This document shows positions 34,890 through 43,151 of a stretch of 44,623 nucleotides of DNA, in pieces. The DNA comes from a virus. Within the stretch, counting starts at the first letter, position 1, and every line of letters starts with the position of its first letter. The stretch spans positions 1 through 44,623 of the IMG/VR virus record IMGVR_UViG_3300042868_005407; one strand, written 5' to 3'. Under the pieces are notes generated by a model. It had not been told where the DNA came from and searched no databases. It worked only from the letters and a program-made list of their open reading frames with translations. A program made the position numbers and the translations under genes.

Positions 34890-35417
34890 CTATCTTTTAG
34901 ATAATATCAGAATGCCTGTGAGTGCAGCTGTTGAACCAAACAGCCATTTTCTATGTTTCTTTAATTTTGTTACATCTTTCTCTAGCTTAGCAATCTTTAT
35001 AGAATCTAAGACCATTACCTGGGCTTGACTATCCATGATTATGCTATCTGTATAAATAATGTCTCTAAGATCTTTAATATAAATACTATCTTTTGAAATG
35101 ATTGAATCACATGTGCTTACAACCATAGGTAGAATGCTATCACAAGGAATAGAGTCATGTTGGATTATAGTTTTAATCTTAGTTCTCCACTTAGTTATGT
35201 ACTCTAGTCTTACAGAGTCATTACTATTAGCTACAAGCTTTAAGCTATCGGCTATTCTATTTTGATTTCTTATAGTTGTCTTTAGACTATCTTTAAGATG
35301 ATCAGTTTCTACAGCTTCAGTATCATCACACTGTCTGGTTAATAGGCCAAACATTATAACAACAGCTGTTATAAGAATCATTTTGACTTTGTCAAAAGAA
35401 TATTTTTTTTCTGTCAT
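34890..35417 (-). CDS. Spanin-like membrane-anchored coiled-coil protein
   Basis: A 175-aa protein with an N-terminal membrane segment (about residues 11-27, MILITAVVIMFGLLTR), a cysteine just after it (RQCDD), a long Ser/Asp/Ile/Lys-rich helical region and a weak C-terminal hydrophobic segment (WLFGSTAALTGILILS). Position at the end of the lysis cassette and the N-anchored, coil-rich layout fit an Rz-type inner-membrane spanin or a unimolecular variant. The second hydrophobic stretch would allow bridging or a hairpin. Sequence alone does not prove the role. Confidence 0.55.
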   Translation of the reverse strand: MTEKKYSFDKVKMILITAVVIMFGLLTRQCDDTEAVETDHLKDSLKTTIRNQNRIADSLKLVANSNDSVRLEYITKWRTKIKTIIQHDSIPCDSILPMVVSTCDSIISKDSIYIKDLRDIIYTDSIIMDSQAQVMVLDSIKIAKLEKDVTKLKKHRKWLFGSTAALTGILILSKR

Positions 35418-35791
35418 TACTTCTTAAGCATTTTAATAAAGAGCCTGAACATACTTTGTCCAGTTATTTTTTCTATATTTTCATCTATACTAAGTAACTC
35501 ACTATAAACAATATAGCCAGCTATAATCTTGGTAGCAGGAACGTCTGGAAAAAACTGTCTTTGTATAACATGTGATACTAGTACAGCTACACCATATATT
35601 ATAAACTTAGGAAATACAGCTCTGAATTTTCTTGATGTTATAGGCTCCCCTTGTTTATAAGCAGCAGTCATTGCAGCTATGGTATCCATAGTAACAAAGA
35701 ATCCTACTAATAATAGTATACTATAAACTGGTTGAAAATAAACTACAAGTGATCCTAGTAATGCTAATAAGTGTTGCTTAATTGTTCCCAT
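35417..35791 (-). CDS. Holin (phage_holin_4 / TcdE-like type)
   Basis: A 124-aa protein with three hydrophobic segments (about 8-38, 60-76, 87-100). Strings VTMDTIAAMTAAYKQGEPIT, SRKFRAVFPKFIIYGVAVLV and IAGYIVYSELLSIDENIEKI match the holin family typical of Gram-positive and Bacteroidota phages, in which a D-T/N motif ends TM1 and an E-x-L-S-I-x-E-N motif ends TM3. It would pierce the inner membrane at lysis. It overlaps both neighbours: 14 nt with the upstream membrane gene and 1 nt with the spanin-like gene. Confidence 0.8.
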   Translation of the reverse strand: MGTIKQHLLALLGSLVVYFQPVYSILLLVGFFVTMDTIAAMTAAYKQGEPITSRKFRAVFPKFIIYGVAVLVSHVIQRQFFPDVPATKIIAGYIVYSELLSIDENIEKITGQSMFRLFIKMLKK

Positions 35792-36035
35792 TTTCTTCTT
35801 CTGTATTGTGCTTTTTATTAATCCACTTATCTACAGAGGCTATACCAAAACAAGCTATTGTTATAACTTGGAATGAGTTGAAGATAAACTCATTAACCAG
35901 TAAAGGTTTATTAGCTATTCCTGTGCCTATATCTACAAAGGCAAAAAGGATCATTACTATAAAGGCTATAAAGCCTACTACTGCTTTTTCATTGATGCTG
36001 TTGTTGTCATCAAACATTGTCCAAAACTTTTTCAT
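35778..36035 (-). CDS. Small two-TM membrane protein, possible second holin or antiholin
   Basis: An 85-aa protein with two membrane segments (about 19-37, VVGFIAFIVMILFAFVDIGT, and 49-66, FNSFQVITIACFGIASVD) and a charged C-terminus (KWINKKHNTEEENGNN). The N-terminal FDDNNSINEKAVVGFI pattern occurs, from memory, in lysis regions of Bacteroidota phages. Its place between the PAS protein and the holin suggests a holin partner or regulator. Confidence 0.62.
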   Translation of the reverse strand: MKKFWTMFDDNNSINEKAVVGFIAFIVMILFAFVDIGTGIANKPLLVNEFIFNSFQVITIACFGIASVDKWINKKHNTEEENGNN

Positions 36036-36054
36036 TTTTCTTTTTTTTTAGTTG

Positions 36055-37164
36055 TTATTTTTTAGCACCATCTTGTGTGGCATATTTTATTCCCATGATT
36101 GTTCCTACTATTGAAAAAGCATTAGTCAACAAAACACTAAACATATTGCTCCAAGTTGAACCAATTATCTGTGTGTCTTGCTTTGTTATAATAGCTACCC
36201 AGTATAATATTGTTGTTACAACTCCAACTCCAACTATAACAGCCAATGCAACTCTAACAATTATTTTTATTAGCTCACTTTGGCTTTTTTTCATCATCAC
36301 ATCTAAGTCATTTAAAGCTGCATCCTTCTCTATCTCTATTGCATTCTTAAGTTTTTGAGAGTTTTCCAACTCTACTGTTAAAGTCTTTGTAAGCTCATCT
36401 ATTTTTTTCTTATTGTTTACAGACTCAGTAATATCAGTTGCAATCTTAACTACATCGGTAATATTTCCTTTGCTGTCAAGTACAGGATTGTAAGATGCTT
36501 GTAAGTAAATAGTAGAGCCATCTACTTTTTTTCTTTCAAATACTCCATCAAAGTACTTACCCTTTCTTAGACTTTCCCAAAACTTAGCATACTCATCAGA
36601 TTTAGAATACTCATAGCTTACAAAAATACTGTGGTGCTTGCCAATGACTTTATTTTTCTCATTAGCTTTAAAGCCCATTGTTTGTAAAAATATAGAATTG
36701 ACATCTGTTATAAAACCTTCAGTATTAAAACTAATAAGAGCTGTACTTCTGTTGATTGCATCTATTTGTTTCTTGCTGTTGACAATTAAACTAATGTCAG
36801 TGGCAATCTTCATTATCTTGGTGATCTTATTATCCTCATCAAAAATAGGATTATAAGTTGCTTGAAGATTGATAAGACTTCCATCTTTTTTTCTTCTCTC
36901 AAACTCCCCTTGATAATACTTGCCACTTCTTAAGATGTCCCAAAACTTTTCATATTCAAGTGATCTTGCATAATCTTCACATACAAAAATACTATGGTGT
37001 TTACCAATAATTTCTTGATGATTACCCTTACCATAACCCATTGCTTCTAGGAAGATGTCATTGACCCCTGTTATAACTCCAGTAAGGTCAAAGTAAATTA
37101 TAGCATTGCTTCTGTTTATTGCTTCAAGCCTGCTTAATAACTCTTCTTTAGATAGGTTTTTCAT
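36055..37164 (-). CDS. Tandem PAS sensor fused to a two-TM membrane domain, in the lysis cassette
   Basis: A 369-aa protein. Residues 14-125 and 135-246 are two similar PAS/PAC domains, alike enough to be a tandem duplication: AINRS, GKHHSIFV, KFW, LR-x-GKY, FER-x-K-x-DGS, LQA-x-YNP and IATDI occur in both. The form matches the chemoreceptor/BdlA-type PAS. A coiled coil (about 250-298) leads to TM1 (about 300-326, IIVRVALAVIVGVGVVTTIL) and TM2 (about 341-361, MFSVLLTNAFSIVGTIMGIK). There is no kinase, methyl-accepting or GGDEF domain. The sensor part would face the cytoplasm. It sits 3 nt from the endolysin gene and 19 nt from the next membrane gene. A signal-gated holin or lysis regulator is my inference; membrane-tethered host signal interference is the alternative. 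Confidence 0.82.
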   Translation of the reverse strand: MKNLSKEELLSRLEAINRSNAIIYFDLTGVITGVNDIFLEAMGYGKGNHQEIIGKHHSIFVCEDYARSLEYEKFWDILRSGKYYQGEFERRKKDGSLINLQATYNPIFDEDNKITKIMKIATDISLIVNSKKQIDAINRSTALISFNTEGFITDVNSIFLQTMGFKANEKNKVIGKHHSIFVSYEYSKSDEYAKFWESLRKGKYFDGVFERKKVDGSTIYLQASYNPVLDSKGNITDVVKIATDITESVNNKKKIDELTKTLTVELENSQKLKNAIEIEKDAALNDLDVMMKKSQSELIKIIVRVALAVIVGVGVVTTILYWVAIITKQDTQIIGSTWSNMFSVLLTNAFSIVGTIMGIKYATQDGAKK

Positions 37165-37167
37165 TTA

Positions 37168-37713
37168 TTAGAACTCTTTTAGTAAAGTGTATGTAAAAAA
37201 CTTTTGCTTACTAGACTCAGCAGCAAACAATATTTTAGCAAAGTCTGCTGGATTGTTAAGTACTTGACAACCGGCTGACCACTTGTCTATAAGCTTAGAA
37301 GTAAACTTCTCATTAGCTCTGTGGATGTTTATACCAAACAAGCCTTTGTCTATAGTAGCTGTTTCTTCAGCTTTGTCATCAAGATTTTTGTCACGGAATA
37401 CCTCAACCGGTTTAACTTGACAAAAAGCTTTGTACTTTCCTTGGTGCATACCTATAGACCAAGTATCTTTATACTGGTTAGCTTTAAGTAATGCAGTACC
37501 TTTTGGATTAAGCAAGTTCTTTAACCAATGTGTACCTGGGTTAGTAGTGCATGTAAACCATTCTACTTTATCACCATATACCATACCAAACAAGTCATCA
37601 AACTGGTTAGGTAAGTTGGCTGTAGATCTAATGCCTACAAAGTGAAATGGATGCCATTGGTAATTGTGCTTAGCAAATTCTGCTTTTAGTTCTTCTATTG
37701 TGTATTTTTTCAT
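37168..37713 (-). CDS. Endolysin candidate, L,D-transpeptidase (YkuD)-like
   Basis: A 181-aa protein with an alpha/beta body (FHFVGIRSTANLPNQFDDLF; DTWSIGMHQGKYKAFCQV). A catalytic-type pattern is present: H131 in FGINIHRAN, then W-S146-A-G-C149-Q, the H...S-x-G-C arrangement of YkuD-type cysteine enzymes acting on peptidoglycan. There is no signal peptide, so release would need the holin. It opens the lysis cassette. In phages such domains probably cut peptide cross-links rather than form them. Family confidence is moderate; no zinc-protease or muramidase motif competes. Confidence 0.66.
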   Translation of the reverse strand: MKKYTIEELKAEFAKHNYQWHPFHFVGIRSTANLPNQFDDLFGMVYGDKVEWFTCTTNPGTHWLKNLLNPKGTALLKANQYKDTWSIGMHQGKYKAFCQVKPVEVFRDKNLDDKAEETATIDKGLFGINIHRANEKFTSKLIDKWSAGCQVLNNPADFAKILFAAESSKQKFFTYTLLKEF

Positions 37714-37731
37714 AATATATTGTTTTTATTA

Positions 37732-39621
37732 TTATCTACTTACTTCCTCCCAGTCTAATGAAACATATGCTCCAAGAGTTCCTCCTGTTGCATCTATTGC
37801 TACTTCAACAATAAGTTCATAAGGGGTTGATGTAAAACTATTTCTTTCTAACTGTGTACTAAATAAGGCTTCTTTTAATATGTTAATACTAGGAGATCCT
37901 TGGTTTGAAGAGTTTACATAACCCTGAGCTAAAACCCTACCACCTAAAGCAGATGTTCCTGTAAGATTATATTCTACAGATGAATCAGGACCTGCTGTTA
38001 GCCAAGATCCACCAGTTATAGTACCAGCTTGCACAATTCTCCAAGCATAGTTTTTACCATTACCTAATCCTAATATTGATGCTGCAGTAATTATAACTAC
38101 AGCATCTAAAGCTGTTGTTTTTAATCTAAGAGCTGTTATTGGATAATATGTTCCAGCAACTGCAAATGTTCTTGGTGCAGTAATAGAAGTTCCTATTGCT
38201 TGTTGTGCACCTCTTAGTTCATAACCTCCTTCAGAAATAGCAGTAGAACAAACTTGTTTAAGTGTACTTGCATTTGCTGTTACTCCTGTGTTTGTTATTT
38301 CATATCTTAAAGGTAAAGAAGCAGTTGTAATGTAAGTTGAGGTAATAAGGTTAGCATGGTTGAATCTGTGGCAAAGTATAAAATTACCATCTATTACAAA
38401 GCCTAATCTTACAGTTCCTTCACCTAACCACTCAATATCCATAAAGAGAATCTGAGCTTTAGTGATGTCTAATATAACGCCAGATGGGCCGGTGCCATCC
38501 ATTTTGTCTACACTCCAGGCTGATTGGTTTACAACAGTTTCTGTAACAACTCCTGTAACTAAGCTTCTTTCTACAAAGCTTAAAGTACTATTGTTTAACT
38601 GAATGTATATTCCATTTTGTGTACCAAAATAACCTACTCTTTGTCTAAGGTTAGTTTGAGCAGGAGCCATTACAAATGTGTTAAACACTAGTAAAGACTT
38701 ACCTGGCTGATAAGAAAATACTTTTGTAGTTTCTCTTAATACTTCTGAGGCATTAGTAGTATTTACATTTAAGTTTACTAAACCTTCATTTGCACTAAAG
38801 ACTGCTGCACCACCACTGTTTGTAGCTGTATTCCATAAACCATTGTCTCTGTATCTGTGTGAAGAGTCAAATAAGGTTAATGGGTTTGATACTCTCTGTC
38901 TACCAAATGCATCTGTAGTCATTGGATTAGCACCTATGTTTACATTAACTATTTGGTCTGATGGTAATACAACAGGTGTACTTTGAGCTGAGGTCTTTTG
39001 ACCTAGAGTGTTTATTCTATTTGTAAAGGTAGTATCAGCTAATCTTGTTGATAAAGCTACATCAAGATTAGATGTGTCTCCATCAATAGTAGTAAGCAGG
39101 TTCTTTATAAGAAGTTGTGTAGCTTCTTTATTAAGAGTAGAAAGTGCAACATCTAGATTAGATGTATCCCCATCTATTGTAGTAAGTAAGTTTTTAATTA
39201 GTAACTGTGTAGCCTCAGCATTTCTGGTAGAAAGATTTACATCAACAGAGTTATCAATAGATGTAAGTAAAGCAACCATTTGAGCTAAATGGAAATCTGG
39301 ATTAAGGTATACTACAGGACCTACAGGTATTACTGCGTTACCTTGAGCATCATAATATATAGGAGGATCAAATGTAGTTCCATTCCATATTCTTACTTCA
39401 AGATATACTGGACAGTTTGCAGGACATCCTGTACCACCTTGATCTTCTACCAGGGTTTGAATAAAATTTTGACCATTTTGTAAAGCAGCAAGTATACTTA
39501 ATAAAGTACCTCCTGATGTTGTACAACAGTCTTTTATTCCTCCAAGTAATTGTAGATTACTTAGTTGGTAGGGAAAGTTATTTCTCTTGTTACCATTATC
39601 ATTTAAGTTTCCTATGCTCAT
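37732..39621 (-). CDS. Fibre/virion protein with repeat coil and conserved beta C-domain
   Basis: A 629-aa protein. Residues 1-125 form an attachment module (GNLNDNGNKRNNFPYQLSNL, DQGGTGCPANCPVYLEV, IPVGPVVYLNP) that recurs in the 205-aa protein at 40837. Residues 134-193 hold two copies of a 30-residue helical repeat. From residue about 240 a large beta domain (RQRVSNPLTLFDSSHRYRD; GKSLLVFNTFVMAP; DIEWLGEGTVRLGFVIDG) resembles a putative fibre domain widespread in environmental phages. It is the last gene before the lysis cassette. A tail or head fibre is likely. Confidence 0.68.
   Translation of the reverse strand: MSIGNLNDNGNKRNNFPYQLSNLQLLGGIKDCCTTSGGTLLSILAALQNGQNFIQTLVEDQGGTGCPANCPVYLEVRIWNGTTFDPPIYYDAQGNAVIPVGPVVYLNPDFHLAQMVALLTSIDNSVDVNLSTRNAEATQLLIKNLLTTIDGDTSNLDVALSTLNKEATQLLIKNLLTTIDGDTSNLDVALSTRLADTTFTNRINTLGQKTSAQSTPVVLPSDQIVNVNIGANPMTTDAFGRQRVSNPLTLFDSSHRYRDNGLWNTATNSGGAAVFSANEGLVNLNVNTTNASEVLRETTKVFSYQPGKSLLVFNTFVMAPAQTNLRQRVGYFGTQNGIYIQLNNSTLSFVERSLVTGVVTETVVNQSAWSVDKMDGTGPSGVILDITKAQILFMDIEWLGEGTVRLGFVIDGNFILCHRFNHANLITSTYITTASLPLRYEITNTGVTANASTLKQVCSTAISEGGYELRGAQQAIGTSITAPRTFAVAGTYYPITALRLKTTALDAVVIITAASILGLGNGKNYAWRIVQAGTITGGSWLTAGPDSSVEYNLTGTSALGGRVLAQGYVNSSNQGSPSINILKEALFSTQLERNSFTSTPYELIVEVAIDATGGTLGAYVSLDWEEVSR
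39043..39222 (-). repeat. Two 90-bp tandem repeats within the fibre gene
   Basis: Two in-frame copies encode EATQLLIKNLLTTID then GDTSNLDVALST with the same 30-residue period (residues 134-163 and 164-193). The protein copies are almost identical while the DNA differs at many third positions. The duplication is therefore not very recent or is held by selection. The helical content suggests a coiled-coil stalk whose length may vary by repeat number. Confidence 0.85.
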
Positions 39622-39632
39622 AATTGTATGCT

Positions 39633-40835
39633 TTAAACTATTGTTACATTTGCTCCTATACCATTCACAAATATAGTTCCAAAACCATTTACAGTTACTG
39701 GTGAACTATTATCAATTCCTAAGCTTCCTTGCAGTACAGTGCAATTGTATATTGAACAACCTGGGCCAATCTCCTCTATTGTTGGACTGATTCCTGATGT
39801 ATCTACACCATCAAATACACAATTTGAGATAATAGAATTATCACCTACTTGTTCTATAGAATTGAAAGAGCTTAGTTTTGCTATTATTACTGTTAAGAAA
39901 TCGGAAACTAACCTATTAGCAAATCTTGAATTTATAATGGTTAAAGTATTAGGAGTAAATGTTGGACTAGCATTAAATACAGTAAGAGCTCCAACTACAG
40001 CTTCCAATATAGTTATGTTGCCTGCTGTAGATAGGGTTAATTGATTTATTTGTCCATTCTGCATTGAGAATGATGATTGTATGCCACCAACATTTGATAT
40101 TGAAACAACTGATCCAAAAAAGTTTCCTCTTGCCTGGAGTGTTACACCTCCGTTTAAATTTCCATTTGCTGTAATGATTTGATTAAAGAAAAAAGAAGCC
40201 CCAATAATGATAACTGCTCCTGCAGAACTTGTTGAGCCTTGACTTGTAGTTCTTATATCTGCAAATACAATAAAATTATTGGTGTTGAGTGCACCAATGG
40301 TTGCGGCAGTTCTTACCTCTCCGCCACTACCTGTTGTATTGCTTACATTAGTTATAGAAGTGTTTATATTTCCTAACTGGACATTATTAAGGTTCATAGA
40401 CACAGATCCTGAACTTCCTGTAGGACCTGTTGCATTAGTACTTATTGTTCCAATTCTTACATCTGTTATAATAACACCTGCAGTAGTTTGACCCACATTA
40501 AATCCATTACCTGTTGCATTTGTAGCAATAATATTTCCAAGGATAGAGGACTGAAGGTTTATCCCTTTTATTAAGACAAACCGATTATAGTTTGCTGTAA
40601 GTGTAAGATTACCTACTGTTGCTGCTGTAGTATTTCCAACTAGTATGACAACGGTATTTGTTCCACCTAAAGATACTTGTAAAGCATTAGCTGCATCATA
40701 AGCTGTTTGAAAAGTAGTATACACATTACTTGGAATACCTCCCATTCTAACAGCATCTGAAGAATCTCGTACTAAGTATACATATCTTACTATTGGTAAA
40801 CTAGTTCCTGTACCACCTTGTATTAAAGTCCCCAT
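39633..40835 (-). CDS. Beta-helix-type fibre protein
   Basis: A 400-aa protein beginning MGTLIQGGTGTSLPIVRYVY. After an N-terminal strand region (YTTFQTAYDAANALQVSLGG, like the start of pectate-lyase type fibres), short Ile/Val/Asn/Gly/Thr repeats continue to the end (NRFVLIKGINLQSSILGNII; NTLTIINSRFANRLVSDFL; ISNCVFDGVDTSG). The repeat style is that of a right-handed parallel beta-helix. No catalytic residues are evident, so binding rather than cleavage is the safer guess. Confidence 0.66.
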   Translation of the reverse strand: MGTLIQGGTGTSLPIVRYVYLVRDSSDAVRMGGIPSNVYTTFQTAYDAANALQVSLGGTNTVVILVGNTTAATVGNLTLTANYNRFVLIKGINLQSSILGNIIATNATGNGFNVGQTTAGVIITDVRIGTISTNATGPTGSSGSVSMNLNNVQLGNINTSITNVSNTTGSGGEVRTAATIGALNTNNFIVFADIRTTSQGSTSSAGAVIIIGASFFFNQIITANGNLNGGVTLQARGNFFGSVVSISNVGGIQSSFSMQNGQINQLTLSTAGNITILEAVVGALTVFNASPTFTPNTLTIINSRFANRLVSDFLTVIIAKLSSFNSIEQVGDNSIISNCVFDGVDTSGISPTIEEIGPGCSIYNCTVLQGSLGIDNSSPVTVNGFGTIFVNGIGANVTIV

Positions 40836-40836
40836 G

Positions 40837-41454
40837 TTATACTATAGTTATAATTAATAAATCAGTACCTGTACCATTATAAGTAATAGCTCCTAGAGTA
40901 TCGTTAAGAGATGCTGCATCAAAGTTTATTGTTTCTCCCGGAAGAAGGTTTGCTCCTAGTACTACACCATTGGCTCCACCAGCATTTCTGATAGATACAG
41001 ATCTTTTACCTGCAGTAACAGTTCCACTAGCAGATGTTCTAAACATTGCTGGAGTTCTTGCTGTAGGAGTATTTATTGATGTAACTTGTAACAATATGTC
41101 ATTAAGAACATACTGTGGGTTTACATATACTAATGGACCTACCGGAATTACAACAGCTCCATTAGCATCATAATAAGTAATTGTAAAGCCTATACCATTC
41201 CACACACTTACTTCAGAATAAGTTGGACAGTTTGTAGGACAGCCTACTCCACCTTGATCAATAACTAAGTTATTGAAGAAAAGAGATCCCCCTTGTATAG
41301 CAGCTAGCACTTGTTGTAAAGTAGCTTCAGTAGCTGCTGTAGGGCAGCATCCACTACTACTAGAAGATATCTGTCCTAACAATTCAAGGACAGCTCTCTG
41401 ATAAGGAAAGTTATTACCTTTATTACCTTGGTCTTTTAAATTTCCTACACTCAT
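40837..41454 (-). CDS. Short fibre protein sharing its N-terminal module with the 629-aa fibre
   Basis: A 205-aa protein: GNLKDQGNKGNNFPYQRAVL, LVIDQGGVGCPTNCPTYSEV, ITYYDANGAVVIPVGPLVYV. These match the N-terminal module of the gene at 37732. The last 75 residues form a different beta domain (RSVSIRNAGGANGVVLGANL; GETINFDAASLNDTLGAITY), a compact tip-like unit. The pair probably attaches to the same virion site with different tips. Confidence 0.68.
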   Translation of the reverse strand: MSVGNLKDQGNKGNNFPYQRAVLELLGQISSSSSGCCPTAATEATLQQVLAAIQGGSLFFNNLVIDQGGVGCPTNCPTYSEVSVWNGIGFTITYYDANGAVVIPVGPLVYVNPQYVLNDILLQVTSINTPTARTPAMFRTSASGTVTAGKRSVSIRNAGGANGVVLGANLLPGETINFDAASLNDTLGAITYNGTGTDLLIITIV

Positions 41455-41456
41455 AA

Positions 41457-41651
41457 TTACTTGCTGTTTATAAGATTAACAAATGCAGCTACTATTGCCT
41501 TCTCTTCAGAAGAAAAAGATTCAGTGTCTACAACTTTATTAGATACCCCAGTCTTGCTAGCCTCTGCATTAAAGTTTGTATTAGTAAGGCTAAAATTTGT
41601 ACTGTTTGTGCCTTCTGCTTTTATTTCTAATGTATTGATTGATATTTTCAT
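41457..41651 (-). CDS. Small protein of the fibre operon
   Basis: A 64-aa protein: MKISINTLEIKAEGTNSTNF, an Asn/Thr/Ser-rich middle, then a helix SSEEKAIVAAFVNLINSK. It is flanked by fibre genes at 2 nt (downstream gene) and 17 nt (upstream gene). It could be a fibre chaperone or minor fibre part; no family is recognised. Confidence 0.55.
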   Translation of the reverse strand: MKISINTLEIKAEGTNSTNFSLTNTNFNAEASKTGVSNKVVDTESFSSEEKAIVAAFVNLINSK

Positions 41652-41668
41652 TGTTTTATTTTTAAATG

Positions 41669-43150
41669 TTAAAATCCTATGTCTGTCATGTTTGTATTGG
41701 TAAGCTCACCTATTGATTGATCTGGTGAACCTGTACCCAAACTATTACCTATAGTAGCATCCATTGCTACATTATCATATAATGAATAAACTTCTGCTAG
41801 TAATGTTGTTGATGCTATAGCTGAAAATGTATTAGCAAGATCTACTATAAACTTGGCATTAAATATTCTTAGTGTACAAGCCGCTTGTAGATTAAGAATT
41901 ATATTATTAAGAGCTCCTGCATTAACTAGCTTACAGTTATTAATATCTATTTGTGGAGTTAATGTAGTTACCGCAGGTACAACAAGAATTTGATTACCTA
42001 TACTTCTAGTATCAGCATACAGTTTTAATTTGCCATCTCTTATATAATAGCAAGAAGCAAAATCTGATACATAAGTATTAGAATCATGGATAATATTACC
42101 TTTGATTATAGCTTGTGATGCATCACCTCTTGAAACATAAGCACTTACACCTATAAGATTCATTGTGGCATCTATCTCTACAAAACTTTGTGAAGTATCA
42201 TGAGAAACAATAGCTGTTGGAGCACTTACTCCAGCATAGTTTTCTGCAAAGTAATTACCTGTTACAAAGTATTTATTTTTAGGTGAACCATAGTCTAACT
42301 TTATAAGAGAGTGACCACTCTTTGAACTAATGTTAGTACTACCAAAGTTAAATCTAGATGTTGTATCAAATCCTGTAACAGCACCAGCACCAAGATTAGT
42401 AAACCAAAAATCTCCCATAGGATCAACTACAGGTTGTGCAATTCTTTCCAAGGTTGTTACATCAACATTTACATTATAGTTTAATGCTAAAAAAGCAAAG
42501 TATGTACCTTGTATATCTAAGTAATTTGCTTTTAGTGTAAAGTAACATGGTTGACTATAGTCTAGATGATCTAGAAAAAATGGTATATCTTCAAATGCAT
42601 ACAACTCATTACACTCTATGTTTATATTAGCAGTTATACAAAATGTTGTTTTAAAGACTGCACCAGATAAAATATATATATCAGCATTACCTTTAATAGT
42701 AAGAGCTGTAAAAATTGATCCTGTTTGTGGTCCTCTAAATATTAATGTACAATTCCATGCATAAATAGTCAGCTGTTTATCTAGAAGATTGTTTAGAATA
42801 GTATAAGTTCCTCCTAGTACCCAAAGAGTATCTCCGGTATTAGCATTAGCTACAGCATTATTAATAGTCTGAAAGGGTTTGTTAAAGTCATAGTTGCCAG
42901 CAGCTGCTGCTGAAGCATCATCACCAAAAACTGAATCTACTACTATTATGTTCTTATTACTAACACTGTTTCCAGCAATTTCACTAAGAGCAAGTGCATA
43001 ATTCTTATAGCTTGTACCATCTCCTTTAGATTTATTGGTGCCGTTTTGGTATACACCAACTACAATATAATCATTAGTAGGATCTAATAAGTCTGTTCTT
43101 TTTACTACTCTTTTCTGAGCTATTAGAGATTCAATTGTTGTGTCTTCCAT
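41669..43150 (-). CDS. Right-handed beta-helix fibre/adhesin
   Basis: A 493-aa protein. The N-terminal about 60 residues (IESLIAQKRVVKRTDLLDP, NDYIVVGVYQNG, KNYALALSEIAG) form a head-attachment module like that of the upstream gene. Then comes the pectate-lyase-type opening (VVDSVFGDDASAAAAGNYDF, KPFQTINNAVANANTGDTLW) and long repeats of short strands (LTIYAWNCTLIFRG; ADIYILSGAVFKTT; QAIIKGNIIHDSNTY). This layout fits phage beta-helix tailspikes. Any depolymerase active site is not identifiable by eye. Confidence 0.72.
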   Translation of the reverse strand: MEDTTIESLIAQKRVVKRTDLLDPTNDYIVVGVYQNGTNKSKGDGTSYKNYALALSEIAGNSVSNKNIIVVDSVFGDDASAAAAGNYDFNKPFQTINNAVANANTGDTLWVLGGTYTILNNLLDKQLTIYAWNCTLIFRGPQTGSIFTALTIKGNADIYILSGAVFKTTFCITANINIECNELYAFEDIPFFLDHLDYSQPCYFTLKANYLDIQGTYFAFLALNYNVNVDVTTLERIAQPVVDPMGDFWFTNLGAGAVTGFDTTSRFNFGSTNISSKSGHSLIKLDYGSPKNKYFVTGNYFAENYAGVSAPTAIVSHDTSQSFVEIDATMNLIGVSAYVSRGDASQAIIKGNIIHDSNTYVSDFASCYYIRDGKLKLYADTRSIGNQILVVPAVTTLTPQIDINNCKLVNAGALNNIILNLQAACTLRIFNAKFIVDLANTFSAIASTTLLAEVYSLYDNVAMDATIGNSLGTGSPDQSIGELTNTNMTDIGF

Positions 43151-43151
43151 G

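Noticed and set aside
36017-36358. Plus-strand hydrophobic ORF across the PAS gene end
   Set aside because: It is the complement of the TM-coding part of the PAS gene. Hydrophobic antisense ORFs arise easily there.
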